From Flavobacterium sp. KMS (GTDB lineage Bacteria; Bacteroidota; Bacteroidia; Flavobacteriales; Flavobacteriaceae): a stretch of DNA of 64,000 nucleotides. Below, one piece after another: positions 1-9,252 of the stretch; the first letter of the stretch is position 1; each line of letters starts with the position of its first letter. The position numbers and the translations under genes are program-made. The notes beneath the pieces are model-generated. The model made no database searches. It saw nothing but the letters and a program-made list of their open reading frames with translations, and was not told where the DNA came from. The stretch lies in assembly GCF_000813005.1 (NCBI RefSeq), contig NZ_JSYP01000003.1:186001-250000 (forward strand), in the 5' to 3' direction.

Positions 1-765
1 AGTTTCTATATGACCGTTTCTTGCTTTGTTTGCCAATGGAGAAAATAATTCGGTCTTGTTCATTAAATCTAAAAGATGCAAATCGCTATTATTTTTTAAT
101 GTAATTGGATCTGTAAAGCACATAATGCGATAGCGATTTCCCGCAACTGGAGATCCCCATAACCAACCATCATCAACCGCTTCGATTAATGCTTCTTTCG
201 TAATTGAGTTATTATCTATATGTGTCCATACTGCAATAGCCGAAGGTGCAATGGGAACTCTCTCGCTTAAAAGTGTCCCTTTGCGACCTCGTGCATCTAG
301 TACTATCTTCGAATTAACTTTAATTTCAACCGAACCAGCTATAATTTCTAATATGAATCCGTTTTCTGTACTTATGGATTGCTTTAATTTTGCGGGTTGT
401 ATGGAATGTAATCCTTTTACAATAGCAAATTCTAGTAACTCCTGATCCAATTTGCTTCTATCTACAATTATCCCTTCGTTATTTTGACCAGAACGATAGT
501 ATATATCGGCTGTATTTTCCCAAATTACCTTGGCGGGAATATTTCTTAAATACGTAGAATCTTCCAGTAAATGACCTGCATTTAAATATTCGAAAATATT
601 GTGAATTCCAGGTGAAAGTGACTCCCCTATTTGTGGTCTCGGAAATTGTTCTTGCTCAAGCATTCCAACCGTATATCCCATATCTAATAAACGTATTGCA
701 GCGCATAATCCGGCAGGACCAGCTCCTAGAATAAAGACATCGAAAGTATCAGGTACCGTTTTCAT
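1..765 (-). CDS. FAD-dependent oxidoreductase, LodB/QhpG/halogenase-like (3' end beyond window)
   Basis: The frame opens with ATG at 765 and runs off the left edge without a stop, so at least 255 residues are visible. The N-terminus has a Rossmann FAD fold: strand VFILGAG with GAGPAG at residues 14-19, then an acidic end in LEQEQ. The motif FPRPQIGESLSPG follows, as in tryptophan-halogenase-like monooxygenases and in LodB. Established knowledge: LodB is a flavoprotein needed to build cysteine tryptophylquinone in LodA, and QhpG is a flavin monooxygenase that hydroxylates the tryptophan precursor in quinohemoprotein amine dehydrogenase. The gene begins 6 bp after the radical SAM stop and is the last visible gene of the operon headed by the ferritin-like gene. 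I infer a quinone-maturation role. A tailoring oxygenase for a small molecule is the alternative. Confidence 0.75.
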   Translation of the reverse strand, partial: MKTVPDTFDVFILGAGPAGLCAAIRLLDMGYTVGMLEQEQFPRPQIGESLSPGIHNIFEYLNAGHLLEDSTYLRNIPAKVIWENTADIYYRSGQNNEGIIVDRSKLDQELLEFAIVKGLHSIQPAKLKQSISTENGFILEIIAGSVEIKVNSKIVLDARGRKGTLLSERVPIAPSAIAVWTHIDNNSITKEALIEAVDDGWLWGSPVAGNRYRIMCFTDPITLKNNSDLHLLDLMNKTELFSPLANKARNGHIET

Positions 766-771
766 TTACAA

Positions 772-2157
772 TTAATTATTCCAGTTTGGTTTTAATCGTG
801 ATAATCTTTCATTGGCTTGTATAGTATAAAATAACCATGATCGTATATAATCACAAGCCGGTCTTCCTTTTTCGATTACTTCATGATGGCATCCACCACC
901 ACAAAGGTATCGAGCCCAACATTTAGAACATGGTTCTTGTGTGTTTACATGTCTGGAAGCTAACCAATTGTTTTGCAAGTCAGCTTGTACACCATTGTTT
1001 AAGTCGCCCATTTTCCCTACATCTTCGTTTACAAAACGATGACAGGCAAATAATTCTTCATCTGCAGATACGCCCATATAACCCGCGCCTGCACCACAAG
1101 GATAAGGTCTATGTGTTCCTTTGGAAATTTCCTTCAAAGCATTTACCATATTCAAAAAAGGATAACGTTTTCCTGCCAGTACATTTTTCTCAAAATTAAG
1201 TCCGCAAGCAATCATATTTTCTAACATGATGGCTAGCTGCTCATTGTTCATTTCATTTTGTCCGTTGCTAGATCTTAACAAAGGCGAGAAACCTACACCA
1301 TGAAATCCCATATTAATAAATTCATCCAGAACTGCAGGAAGGTTTGTATTTTCGGGAGTTACTGTTACTCTTGCAGATACTTGCATTTTCTTTTGTAATA
1401 AAAGTAAAGGCTGAATATTTTTTATGATTGTATCATAACTTCCTTTACCTCCTTTCATAGGGCGATTAAGATCATGATCTTTGCCTATTCCGTCTAAACT
1501 AATGGTTACTGAAAAACCATATTCTTCAAAAAAAATGGCATCACTTTCTGTAACCAAAGTTCCGTTTGTAGTAATGGAATAACTGACTTGTATTTGTTTC
1601 TTTTTTGCAGTTGTTTCAGCATAAACAGTAGCTTCTCTAATTGCTTGTCTATTAATTAGTGGTTCTCCTCCTAAAAAAGTAAGTTGTGCTTTTCCTCCTT
1701 CCGGGCAATCTTTTAATAACAAATCGATGGCTTTATAAGCGGTTTCTAAAGACATGTTTTTTGTAGGTCCTCCAAAATCACCCTGATCAGCATAACAATA
1801 TGTACAGCCCATATTACATTTTTGCGCTATTGCTAATGATAAAGCATGCAATGGCGGACTTTGTAAAGGCTCGTCTGTAATATATTCGGGAGCATCCAGA
1901 CCCAAAAAGTTTAGCTCATCTTGCAGGCCTTTATCATCTTTTTTATCCATTAGGAAAGCTATTTTTTGCTCTACTTCTGGAGAAATAGTATAAAGTCGGC
2001 TTCCATTTGGGATAAAAATCTGAGTCGATTGTCCTCCTTTTACCAAATGCGCTTTGGCTGAACGTGGTTTTGATTGCGGGACAATTATTTGTGCCAACTT
2101 GGTTGCAATCGACGCATTTTTTTTCTGTTCGGCAAATGTTTCAATAACTCCTATCAT
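772..2157 (-). CDS. Radical SAM/SPASM protein-modifying enzyme (QhpD-like maturase candidate)
   Basis: 461 residues. The radical SAM cluster motif CNMGCTYC is at residues 114-121 (Cys114, 118, 121). A long C-terminal SPASM region carries Cys354, 372, 410, 413, 419, 423 and 435 (including CSKCWARYLCGGGCHH), enough to ligate two auxiliary Fe-S clusters. The first 100 residues resemble the N-terminal docking region of peptide maturases. Radical SAM/SPASM proteins make thioether or C-C crosslinks in peptides and proteins; QhpD installs Cys-to-Asp/Glu thioethers in the CTQ-bearing subunit of quinohemoprotein amine dehydrogenase. The start overlaps the LodA-like stop by 4 bp, indicating translational coupling. 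No small precursor peptide is visible nearby, so the LodA-like protein is the most likely substrate (inference). Confidence 0.85.
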   Translation of the reverse strand: MIGVIETFAEQKKNASIATKLAQIIVPQSKPRSAKAHLVKGGQSTQIFIPNGSRLYTISPEVEQKIAFLMDKKDDKGLQDELNFLGLDAPEYITDEPLQSPPLHALSLAIAQKCNMGCTYCYADQGDFGGPTKNMSLETAYKAIDLLLKDCPEGGKAQLTFLGGEPLINRQAIREATVYAETTAKKKQIQVSYSITTNGTLVTESDAIFFEEYGFSVTISLDGIGKDHDLNRPMKGGKGSYDTIIKNIQPLLLLQKKMQVSARVTVTPENTNLPAVLDEFINMGFHGVGFSPLLRSSNGQNEMNNEQLAIMLENMIACGLNFEKNVLAGKRYPFLNMVNALKEISKGTHRPYPCGAGAGYMGVSADEELFACHRFVNEDVGKMGDLNNGVQADLQNNWLASRHVNTQEPCSKCWARYLCGGGCHHEVIEKGRPACDYIRSWLFYTIQANERLSRLKPNWNN

Positions 2158-4460
2158 TTCGTTTTGCTTGATTTAGGTTTTATTTTGCTACTTTCTATTG
2201 CATCATTTCCTTTTATAATAAAGTTGAGTTCGCCTTGCCAATTCTCAAATAAATCTTGATAAGAAATTAATCTTGAATTTTTCCAATCATCTGGAATATA
2301 AGAGCCTGTTCGTTTTTTTGACATCCATAAATCTCCAGTACTCAAACCATTTTCATCTGGTACAATATTTACAAAATCAGGTCTGCTGGCTGCCCAATAA
2401 TAGCAAGAACATTCACGATAATCATTTTGCCACGGTGCACAAAGTCCTTGAGTTAATTCTCCGGGTTTTAAAATAGTATCTGAAAATGCAGCACTATTAC
2501 CATCAAATACTTTATTAACTACTAATATTACAGCAATATATTTTTCTACATCATGTAATTCCTTTAAATCAACTACAACTTCCTCCATTGAAGGTTTGGC
2601 TGTAAAATGACATATTACTTCCTGACCTTGTTTTTGCAAAACGTGAACCATAGAATTCGACCATTCCATAAACGAAACACCGTTAGGGTTTGCATCCGTC
2701 TTTAAGGGAGTATTGTCCCCATCAGGAAAAACGGGACCAAATGTCTGTACCATTGTAGGTTTCCCTTCTATAGCTACCAATCGGTGTCCTACTAAACTTT
2801 GAAATTTTATATCGGTAGCTTCTAGTACATAATTATTATTTTCAATAAGTACAATGCCATTAAATGTTCTTCTCCAAAGATTTCTAAAATCAAATTCGAG
2901 CCCGGGAAAGCAATTCGAAATCGCCGTTCTTGGCAAAACTGCAATAGGGTTTCCTGTTCCTCTATAATGTAATTGTGCGGTTAAATTTGTAGCTTTTAAT
3001 GGCGAACCGTATGATACTGGCAGCGTATCTGGATTATTATCCTTAAAAATTGATGTTGTTGCAGCCTTTATTATCGTATTAATTTGGCGGTAGGTAAAAG
3101 TTAGTGATCTACCATCGGCACCACGCATTAATGCAGGCATTTTTCGAAGTGCTTTACTCGATAAATCCCCTATTTCTGTAGGTTTTCGCAATAAATCACC
3201 AAACCAGGGCGATGCACCCGAACTTAACCCGTTAAAGACTCTTTCGTGTAATAATTGCAAAGCAAGATTATCTACAAGGGAGGTTGCCATAATGGGTTCA
3301 AAAAAACGTCCGAAATCATTTGTGTTTTGGCGTACCATTGTACTGGCAACATTTTGTTTTCCTTCGTAACTATTCCCATTCATAATCGTTGTATTCATCA
3401 ATCGAATAGTTTCAAAAGCTCTGCGAATAATTTCTTCGGCTTCTTCTATACTTACTTCTCCATCTATATCTGTACTTAATATTATTTGTTCTAACTCATC
3501 AGACACTACACGAATTGGTAAAGTATCGGGAGCAAAAGATGGTGGTCCAGCACTAATATGTGCTTTGGCTGTTAATGTTTTTTCATCCGAAACCTTTAGT
3601 TTAACGGTTACAAAACCATCACATTCATCATCAATATATCCCCAGCTTACTTGCCAACTTACTTGTTTTTCATCGGTATAGGAATAACCGGCAAAAATTT
3701 GTGCCGGAGCAGTGTAAAATATATTAGGAGTGCCACTTTCCTGATAACCACGCCATGTCCCTTTACCTTCGCTTGTATCGTATATTATTAAATCTTCTTT
3801 CTTTTCAAAAGTTGGGTCTTCTTGTATTTCTGTTTCACCAGGACCTGTCTTTCTTTTTAAATTTGAACCATAAACTTTACCGCCTGCAGGTGTATATCGT
3901 AATCTTAATTCTGGAAACTCTTTTGTTGGTTTTATGTACTGAACAGAACCTAATGGTAATTTTTTATTTGGCAAAAAGTTATTACAATCAGCTAGCAATG
4001 GTTTTGATTCATGCGAGGTAATGTTAGTAATTTTTGCTGTCATTTTATCATTGACATCGGTGGTTCTTCTAAATATTTTTATGTTAGCCACATCTACATC
4101 CCAACTAATGTCTTTCAGACTTAATCCTGATTTAACAAGCAATTCTTCAGTAAGAGGCACTAACTCGCCAGGGTTTTCATCTGTTATAGCAAACACTTCC
4201 AGGAAAGGTGAAACTGGGCGTATTTTTCCTTTTCTATCTGCCAGACTTGTTACCTCTTTAAATTTTATATTTATAGGGTCATGTGCTTTAATTTCTCCTG
4301 AAACGGGGTCTACTGTTAAAGTCGTTTTTGGTATTATTTCTCTAAAGTCAAGTGGTTTTTCTTTAGATAATTCAAGGTCATACGCTTCCATTGGTGTATT
4401 TGATTCTCCTAGTCTGCCAATTGCAATGGGAGGAAGAATTCGTAATTCTATAATTTTCAT
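2154..4460 (-). CDS. LodA/GoxA-like CTQ-dependent amino-acid oxidase family protein
   Basis: 768 residues. The N-terminus IIELRILPPIAIGRLGES matches the start of LodA-type L-lysine 6-oxidase and GoxA glycine oxidase (usual form: I-HPAIGIARVGNS). The C-terminal block has PWQ at 676-678, Cys684 and Cys686, Trp689 and RPD at 693-695. This corresponds to the family's PWQxDFxxC...WxxxRPD region, which lies in the part of the protein that provides the cysteine tryptophylquinone cofactor. Family enzymes oxidatively deaminate free amino acids, giving an aldehyde or keto acid, ammonia and H2O2. There is no signal peptide; LodA itself is exported without a classical one. The gene lies 45 bp after the ferritin-like gene and overlaps the radical SAM gene. 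The substrate cannot be read from the sequence, and assignment of the CTQ residues needs an alignment. Confidence 0.8.
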   Translation of the reverse strand: MKIIELRILPPIAIGRLGESNTPMEAYDLELSKEKPLDFREIIPKTTLTVDPVSGEIKAHDPINIKFKEVTSLADRKGKIRPVSPFLEVFAITDENPGELVPLTEELLVKSGLSLKDISWDVDVANIKIFRRTTDVNDKMTAKITNITSHESKPLLADCNNFLPNKKLPLGSVQYIKPTKEFPELRLRYTPAGGKVYGSNLKRKTGPGETEIQEDPTFEKKEDLIIYDTSEGKGTWRGYQESGTPNIFYTAPAQIFAGYSYTDEKQVSWQVSWGYIDDECDGFVTVKLKVSDEKTLTAKAHISAGPPSFAPDTLPIRVVSDELEQIILSTDIDGEVSIEEAEEIIRRAFETIRLMNTTIMNGNSYEGKQNVASTMVRQNTNDFGRFFEPIMATSLVDNLALQLLHERVFNGLSSGASPWFGDLLRKPTEIGDLSSKALRKMPALMRGADGRSLTFTYRQINTIIKAATTSIFKDNNPDTLPVSYGSPLKATNLTAQLHYRGTGNPIAVLPRTAISNCFPGLEFDFRNLWRRTFNGIVLIENNNYVLEATDIKFQSLVGHRLVAIEGKPTMVQTFGPVFPDGDNTPLKTDANPNGVSFMEWSNSMVHVLQKQGQEVICHFTAKPSMEEVVVDLKELHDVEKYIAVILVVNKVFDGNSAAFSDTILKPGELTQGLCAPWQNDYRECSCYYWAASRPDFVNIVPDENGLSTGDLWMSKKRTGSYIPDDWKNSRLISYQDLFENWQGELNFIIKGNDAIESSKIKPKSSKTK

Positions 4461-4505
4461 ATTGTAGTATTTTAAATGTTTTAATTGAGTTGAATTAATT
4501 TGAAA

Positions 4506-6002
4506 CTATACCAGATTTTCCTGGGTTAAGTGTACAATTGCTTGTAATAGCTTTTTATCAGCTTCTTGTAATCCATTCAAATATTGAATATGTGGTTGGT
4601 CTTTAAAGTTCTTTAACTGTACGATAAGATTATTTGATGCTTCGAGAAGGTCTTTGTGTGATCTCCATCTATTGTGTTCTCCAAAAGGCAAATCAAATGT
4701 ATATGGGAGTGTAAATGGTGGTCCAGCCATTTTGCTGCTATTTTTAGCAATAGGAGTCTGAACCAATATAGTAGCCAGACTTCGTAAATTATACATTTCT
4801 CCAAATGAAGAATTGATAATCATACCACGAGGAGAAGTATTCCCAGAATGATTATAACCATCATCTAGTAAAAAACTATGATTTAAGAAATTAAGCAATA
4901 ATCGATAACGAATATCACACAAGTTCGCCCAAAGTATTGCCTGCGGATCTGTAATTTTTTCACTTTCTGCTTCTACTGCCGAGGCTTTAAACGTTGATTC
5001 TTCTATTACTTCGATTTTTTTGCCTACATAAGGATTGGTAGCAACATCACGAGAAGGATTAAAAGTGCCTTTGGTATCTTCTAATAATTCTTTATACTCT
5101 CTGTAGATATGTAAAAACCTTTCGAAATGAGATGGTGTACCTTCTTTTACATCTAAACCTTCTCCCTGCTCTGCAATTTCATTTAATGCATTATAAGCGT
5201 CATCACGAGATAATAATGCTGCAACTAATACGTCGGGACTTTTTGTATAAATGCTTTTTCCATCACTTCCTCTGTCACCTTCTTTATATCCACGACCCCA
5301 TTCACCAAACTTAGCCTGATAGTTATAAGTAGCCGCCTGAAAAGTTTCATCGGATATTACATCAGGATCCTTAATTAATTGAAGTAATACTATAAACAAT
5401 GCTCCAACGGTATGCGGATCATCTACAGTTGTTTGTACGGATTTCTTAATTTCGGCAGCCAAAGGATCATCACCATCCAACCAATCCGAAGAAGCTTCGG
5501 CATAAACATATTTAGCAAGGGATTTAAGAGAGAATTTTTCTAAAGTAAAAGGAAAAGGATAAAAAGGACTATCCCAAGGATAACTTTCTCTTCCAAAATT
5601 TAAGGGAGCTCCAATCACTTTTAATACATTTTGTACCGAGATAAAATGTCCCATTTCTTCTTTGGCAATACCTAAAATTATATTTTGCCAAGTATGTACT
5701 TTTTCTTGATATTTTTCTGGAATTTGAGGTCCACCTATACTGTAAGCAGAGTAAAGATACTGCAACATAAGCCCTTGCTCTATTTCGGCATCTATCTGTA
5801 GTAACATAGTAATGTAATCTTTTCCATTAAATTCTGATGGTACCTTAAAACGTTTTGCTTTTTCTAGATTTTCATAAGTGTCGGTAAGACTATCTGTTGC
5901 CATAAACATTTTGTTTGCGGCGTTCTCCGTCGGTTTATTATTGGCTTTTGCCCATTCTAATATTGGGGAAATAAAATGGTCTCTTTTTGGATTGTAATTC
6001 AT
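4506..6002 (-). CDS. Ferritin-like domain protein, VioB-type (iminophenyl-pyruvate dimer synthase-like)
   Basis: 498 residues, first gene of the operon. A four-helix ferritin-like fold is suggested by acidic residues in DAEIEQGLMLQYLYSAYS (Glu73, Glu75) and by IAKEEMGHFISVQNVL (Glu115, Glu116, His119), the typical E...ExxH metal ligand pattern. The same arrangement occurs in the VioB-like ferritin domain (Pfam Ferritin-like, PF12902). The C-terminal half is not recognised. VioB-type proteins are found beside LodA-like genes in several bacteria. Possible roles are handling of iron or peroxide, or an oxidative step on the product of the neighbouring oxidase (inference). No signal peptide is visible. 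A 360-bp spacer with a terminator separates it from the upstream gene on the same strand. Confidence 0.75.
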   Translation of the reverse strand: MNYNPKRDHFISPILEWAKANNKPTENAANKMFMATDSLTDTYENLEKAKRFKVPSEFNGKDYITMLLQIDAEIEQGLMLQYLYSAYSIGGPQIPEKYQEKVHTWQNIILGIAKEEMGHFISVQNVLKVIGAPLNFGRESYPWDSPFYPFPFTLEKFSLKSLAKYVYAEASSDWLDGDDPLAAEIKKSVQTTVDDPHTVGALFIVLLQLIKDPDVISDETFQAATYNYQAKFGEWGRGYKEGDRGSDGKSIYTKSPDVLVAALLSRDDAYNALNEIAEQGEGLDVKEGTPSHFERFLHIYREYKELLEDTKGTFNPSRDVATNPYVGKKIEVIEESTFKASAVEAESEKITDPQAILWANLCDIRYRLLLNFLNHSFLLDDGYNHSGNTSPRGMIINSSFGEMYNLRSLATILVQTPIAKNSSKMAGPPFTLPYTFDLPFGEHNRWRSHKDLLEASNNLIVQLKNFKDQPHIQYLNGLQEADKKLLQAIVHLTQENLV

Positions 6003-6362
6003 AATATATTGTTTAGTTAAATTTCTATTTAATTATATATTGTACTTACTACCAACTCAATTATAAATGCTGATCGTTACTGGATTTCAGCCTTTTAATT
6101 CAAATAATAATTTAATAACCTAAACTCATTCTGTTATAACTGTCTAGTGTATTGGTTTTTAGTTGGTATTAGAAGAATCTAAGCTAAGTTTTTAATTAAT
6201 AAATTTGCCAAGTATAAATACCTGTTTTTCATTGTTATGCCATTTTTTTAATAAGATTATTATCTAAGTATTACAGCATTATATATGCATAAAAAAACCA
6301 GAATTGATTTCCTAAATCAATTCTGGTTTTTGTTGTAATTTTCGAGGAAATACTAGTGGCAG
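6003..6362. other. Intergenic region upstream of the LodA-like operon
   Basis: A 360-bp AT-rich spacer. It must hold the promoter of the four-gene operon ending at the left edge. The only clear element is the hairpin at 6293-6331. I see no small ORF resembling a precursor peptide for the radical SAM enzyme. Confidence 0.5.
6293..6331 (-). terminator. Intrinsic terminator after the grasp-with-spasm operon
   Basis: A perfect stem pairs CCAGAATTGATTT with AAATCAATTCTGG around a 3-base loop, flanked by A- and T-runs on both sides. It can therefore work in both directions. It lies 30 bp past the stop of the Tiki/EreA-like lipoprotein gene. Confidence 0.85.
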
Positions 6363-8021
6363 CTATTTAGCTTCGATATCATCAAATTCAAATCTATCAT
6401 TATTTGCTGATTTTACTGTAACGTAGTACTTTCCAATAGGTAAATTGATTTCAATTTTATCACCTTTTGGGATAATTAGGGTTGATTCTATTGGGATTAA
6501 TAAATCTGCATTTTTAGTTTTGTTATATTCATCAAACAGAAAAATTTCAACTAGTAATTCTTCATTTTTATAAGCATTGAGTTTTTCATTTTTTAAAACA
6601 ACCTTCTTAAAAACGTCATTCGGGTAAACTGATTTTAGGTTTGCTTCAAGATTATTTATTAAAAAATAATCAGCACTTGATTTCATTAAAGTATCATTTA
6701 AAAATATAGATTTAGGAAGCAAAACTAATTTTTCCTTCGTGTTACCAATAACTGTTTCCTGATTAATTGTAATCGGATCAATGTTTGAATATTCTTTTAA
6801 ATAACTTCCCATGACACGACTTTCTCCCTCCTCTTCTAAGTGACCATGACCAACATAAATGAAAATTTTTTCTTTTGGATTTTTCTCTAATATTTTCATG
6901 ATATTTTTGGCTTGCCCTATTTCTCTTGGAACGTTTCGATCTTGATTTTCATGTCCTAAAAGATTAAATCCCATAGCATTTGCTTTTCTTACAAAATGAC
7001 CAAAATAAGGATCTTTAATATAGAATCCATTTTTAGAATTTGGGATTACAGTCGTAGTATTATCTTCATTAGGCACAAATGTTTCCATAGAGATAGTTGT
7101 GAATCCTTTTTGTTTTAAAATGTCTAATAATGACATAGCAAATAATCGATGTTTAGGATAAAAATGATCCTCGTTAAGCATGATTATCTGATTATTATTG
7201 GCTAAGTCGGCAATTGTAGTCAAAACATCTTCATTGGTTTTAACTTCCTCTTTTGATAAAGAATTTAGAACTGTAGCATTAAAGTCATCTTTTTTATTTT
7301 CATAGTCTTTAATGAGTAAATCATATTCTTTATTATTACCCATAAAAGAGTTAATTGTAAAATACAATGGTTCCTTGAGCATTATTTTCTTAGGATCTTT
7401 TATGGGAGCTTCCTTTATTTTCTCTCTTCCTTGAAGAAAATTTTTATGTGGCTCGACTGTATAATAATTGTACAGTTTCATAAAGGACAGTTTATCCAAA
7501 TTGGTATTATCAAGATTAACTGTTTTCATATTTTCAGTAGCCTTTTCCAAATTATTAGCATGATCCAACATACGTGTAATGCAAATAATTTTCTTTGTTC
7601 CTTTTTGTTTTTCAAAAATAACAACTCCATTGATACTGTCATTTTTTACAATTTTTTCATGAGCAATTGTATCAATAGGGTTTTCAACTTTTTCAAAGAA
7701 ATATGATGTTTCTACATTTTGATCTGTTTTAAAACTAAGGATTAAATTATCTATAGAAACATCTTTAAAATCTCCAATTTTCTTTTTTAAGTTGTTTTTC
7801 TTCTCTTTCGAAAGATCTTCATAAGTTACATTTCCTAAGATATCAATTGAAACATCTAGTGAATCATTGTAAAACAAATCTCCGTAGTTTCTTTCTCCAG
7901 TTATATAATTGTGTTTAATAACATCTTGATTAATTGTTTTGCACCCAATTAGTAATAGGAAACAAGATGCTGAAAAATAATTTTTTATAAATTTAATTTG
8001 AATCGTTCTTTTTCTAAACAT
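6363..8021 (-). CDS. Lipoprotein with Tiki/EreA/ChaN-fold domain, last gene of the grasp-with-spasm cluster
   Basis: 552 residues from the ATG at 8021. An in-frame ATG at 8054 would add 11 residues and spoil the signal peptide. A basic n-region is followed by FLLLIGC, a lipobox, so the protein is probably an outer-membrane or periplasmic lipoprotein. In the middle, NEDHFYPKHRLFAMSLLD, then KQKGFTTISMETF, and later LLGHEN and FIYVGHGHLEEEG, match the pattern of erythromycin-esterase/Tiki/ChaN-type hydrolases (catalytic-type Glu and His residues). The C-terminal ~120 residues look like beta-rich domains. It starts 63 bp after the SPASM gene and shares its terminator. A processing, self-protection or uptake role for the modified peptide is inference. 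Confidence 0.6.
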   Translation of the reverse strand: MFRKRTIQIKFIKNYFSASCFLLLIGCKTINQDVIKHNYITGERNYGDLFYNDSLDVSIDILGNVTYEDLSKEKKNNLKKKIGDFKDVSIDNLILSFKTDQNVETSYFFEKVENPIDTIAHEKIVKNDSINGVVIFEKQKGTKKIICITRMLDHANNLEKATENMKTVNLDNTNLDKLSFMKLYNYYTVEPHKNFLQGREKIKEAPIKDPKKIMLKEPLYFTINSFMGNNKEYDLLIKDYENKKDDFNATVLNSLSKEEVKTNEDVLTTIADLANNNQIIMLNEDHFYPKHRLFAMSLLDILKQKGFTTISMETFVPNEDNTTTVIPNSKNGFYIKDPYFGHFVRKANAMGFNLLGHENQDRNVPREIGQAKNIMKILEKNPKEKIFIYVGHGHLEEEGESRVMGSYLKEYSNIDPITINQETVIGNTKEKLVLLPKSIFLNDTLMKSSADYFLINNLEANLKSVYPNDVFKKVVLKNEKLNAYKNEELLVEIFLFDEYNKTKNADLLIPIESTLIIPKGDKIEINLPIGKYYVTVKSANNDRFEFDDIEAK

Positions 8022-8084
8022 AATTATTAAAAGGTGAAATGTATTAAAGCGCATGTTTTTAACTATTTGTATAGGATAAAATGA

Positions 8085-9080
8085 CTAAACTACTAGCCAT
8101 TTATTAGTATAAGGATTATAATTGCAGCTTTGGGAATGGGTATAATATTTGTTTTCGGCAGTTTTTAACGGGATGCTACCATCTGGACATACATATCTGA
8201 ATTCGCAGTCTTGACAAATCTTTATTTTATCCTTATTGATTTCCCAAAAATCTGTTATTTCAGGATTAAAAACAATTTCGTTTAAGTCATGAGTAGCAAC
8301 ATTACCAAAAATTGATCCATCACTAATATATCTCTTTATGTTTCCAAAAGAATCTATATATATTGTCCTGTTGTAAGCTAAACTATATTTAAGTGATTCA
8401 TTGAAGTTAAAACGATTCAATAAGAAGTTATCCTGATTGTTAATTTTCATTGATAATGTTTCTTCTAATGTATTTGTTTCATAAATAAACTTGCTTTTTT
8501 TTAATTCATCTTTATTGACTTCATAAAAAATAACTTCAGCTATTCTGGCAAATTTATTTTGTAGTTTAATTAATTCGCTTTCTAATCCACCAATATGTTT
8601 TATATACAAAACGACGGATTTTACTTTGGATTTATTGATGAATTTAAGTATTTGGGTCAATTTTGCTAGATCATAATCCTTACATATTATTTTCAGATTC
8701 GACACGCCCAAATTATCAATTTTATTTTCTAAGAAATCTTGTGAAATTGATGTACTAATAGCTGAATCTAAAGTTATTGTATCCAAATTATAAGGCTTTT
8801 CAAAACTATTACTTATTGCTGGATATCGTTTTGTATTGTTACTCACAATAACTAATTCGTTGGAAAGAAAAAAACGGATATACTTTTTTAAAGTAATCTT
8901 ATCATTCTGAAAATCTTTAAATAAAAAGTATATTTCCTTATCAGAATACTTATTTATTAAATCAATAATTTGATTGGGTATTGTGAAATAGTTTTTTCTC
9001 TGAAAATCAATGATTATTCCACGATTGATGCCTTTTACAGAAAGACAGTTTGTAAACAGTTTGAATTTTTTATCTATCAT
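8085..9080 (-). CDS. gwsS: Grasp-with-spasm system SPASM domain protein
   Basis: 331 residues. The C-terminus has ICQDCEFRYVCPDG followed by SCNYNPYT, a SPASM-type cysteine set. There is no CxxxCxxC radical SAM motif, which is exactly the feature of the SPASM partner in 'grasp-with-spasm' peptide systems (TIGR04193-like). The N-terminal ~250 residues are an alpha/beta domain, perhaps a degenerate radical SAM barrel. Its start overlaps the end of the 60-residue gene by 11 bp. Together with the ATP-grasp enzyme it should act on the 48-residue precursor. Its biochemical role in such systems is not established. Confidence 0.8.
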   Translation of the reverse strand: MIDKKFKLFTNCLSVKGINRGIIIDFQRKNYFTIPNQIIDLINKYSDKEIYFLFKDFQNDKITLKKYIRFFLSNELVIVSNNTKRYPAISNSFEKPYNLDTITLDSAISTSISQDFLENKIDNLGVSNLKIICKDYDLAKLTQILKFINKSKVKSVVLYIKHIGGLESELIKLQNKFARIAEVIFYEVNKDELKKSKFIYETNTLEETLSMKINNQDNFLLNRFNFNESLKYSLAYNRTIYIDSFGNIKRYISDGSIFGNVATHDLNEIVFNPEITDFWEINKDKIKICQDCEFRYVCPDGSIPLKTAENKYYTHSQSCNYNPYTNKWLVV

Positions 9081-9252
9081 CAGAATTTTTTAAATATATC
9101 GGCTTATCAAATTCACTGCAAATAATTTTAGAAGTTTGGTAAAACTTTGATTCAACATATTTATAGTAACTTTTGTAATTCATTTTAAGAACAAGATCTT
9201 CCTTGGCGGGTTCTGCAATTACTGGCAAACTTATCTTTCGTTTATTCTTCAT
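9070..9252 (-). CDS. Small protein (60 aa) coupled between ATP-grasp and SPASM genes
   Basis: 60 residues, rich in Lys, Tyr and Ser, without signal peptide or membrane segment. It overlaps the ATP-grasp gene by 11 bp on one side and the SPASM gene by 11 bp on the other, so it is very likely translated as part of the operon. I do not recognise the family. It could be a precursor-binding or docking protein linking the two enzymes, or a second substrate. It lacks a GG leader motif and ends in a charged tail (LKNSDDR). Confidence 0.6.
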   Translation of the reverse strand: MKNKRKISLPVIAEPAKEDLVLKMNYKSYYKYVESKFYQTSKIICSEFDKPIYLKNSDDR

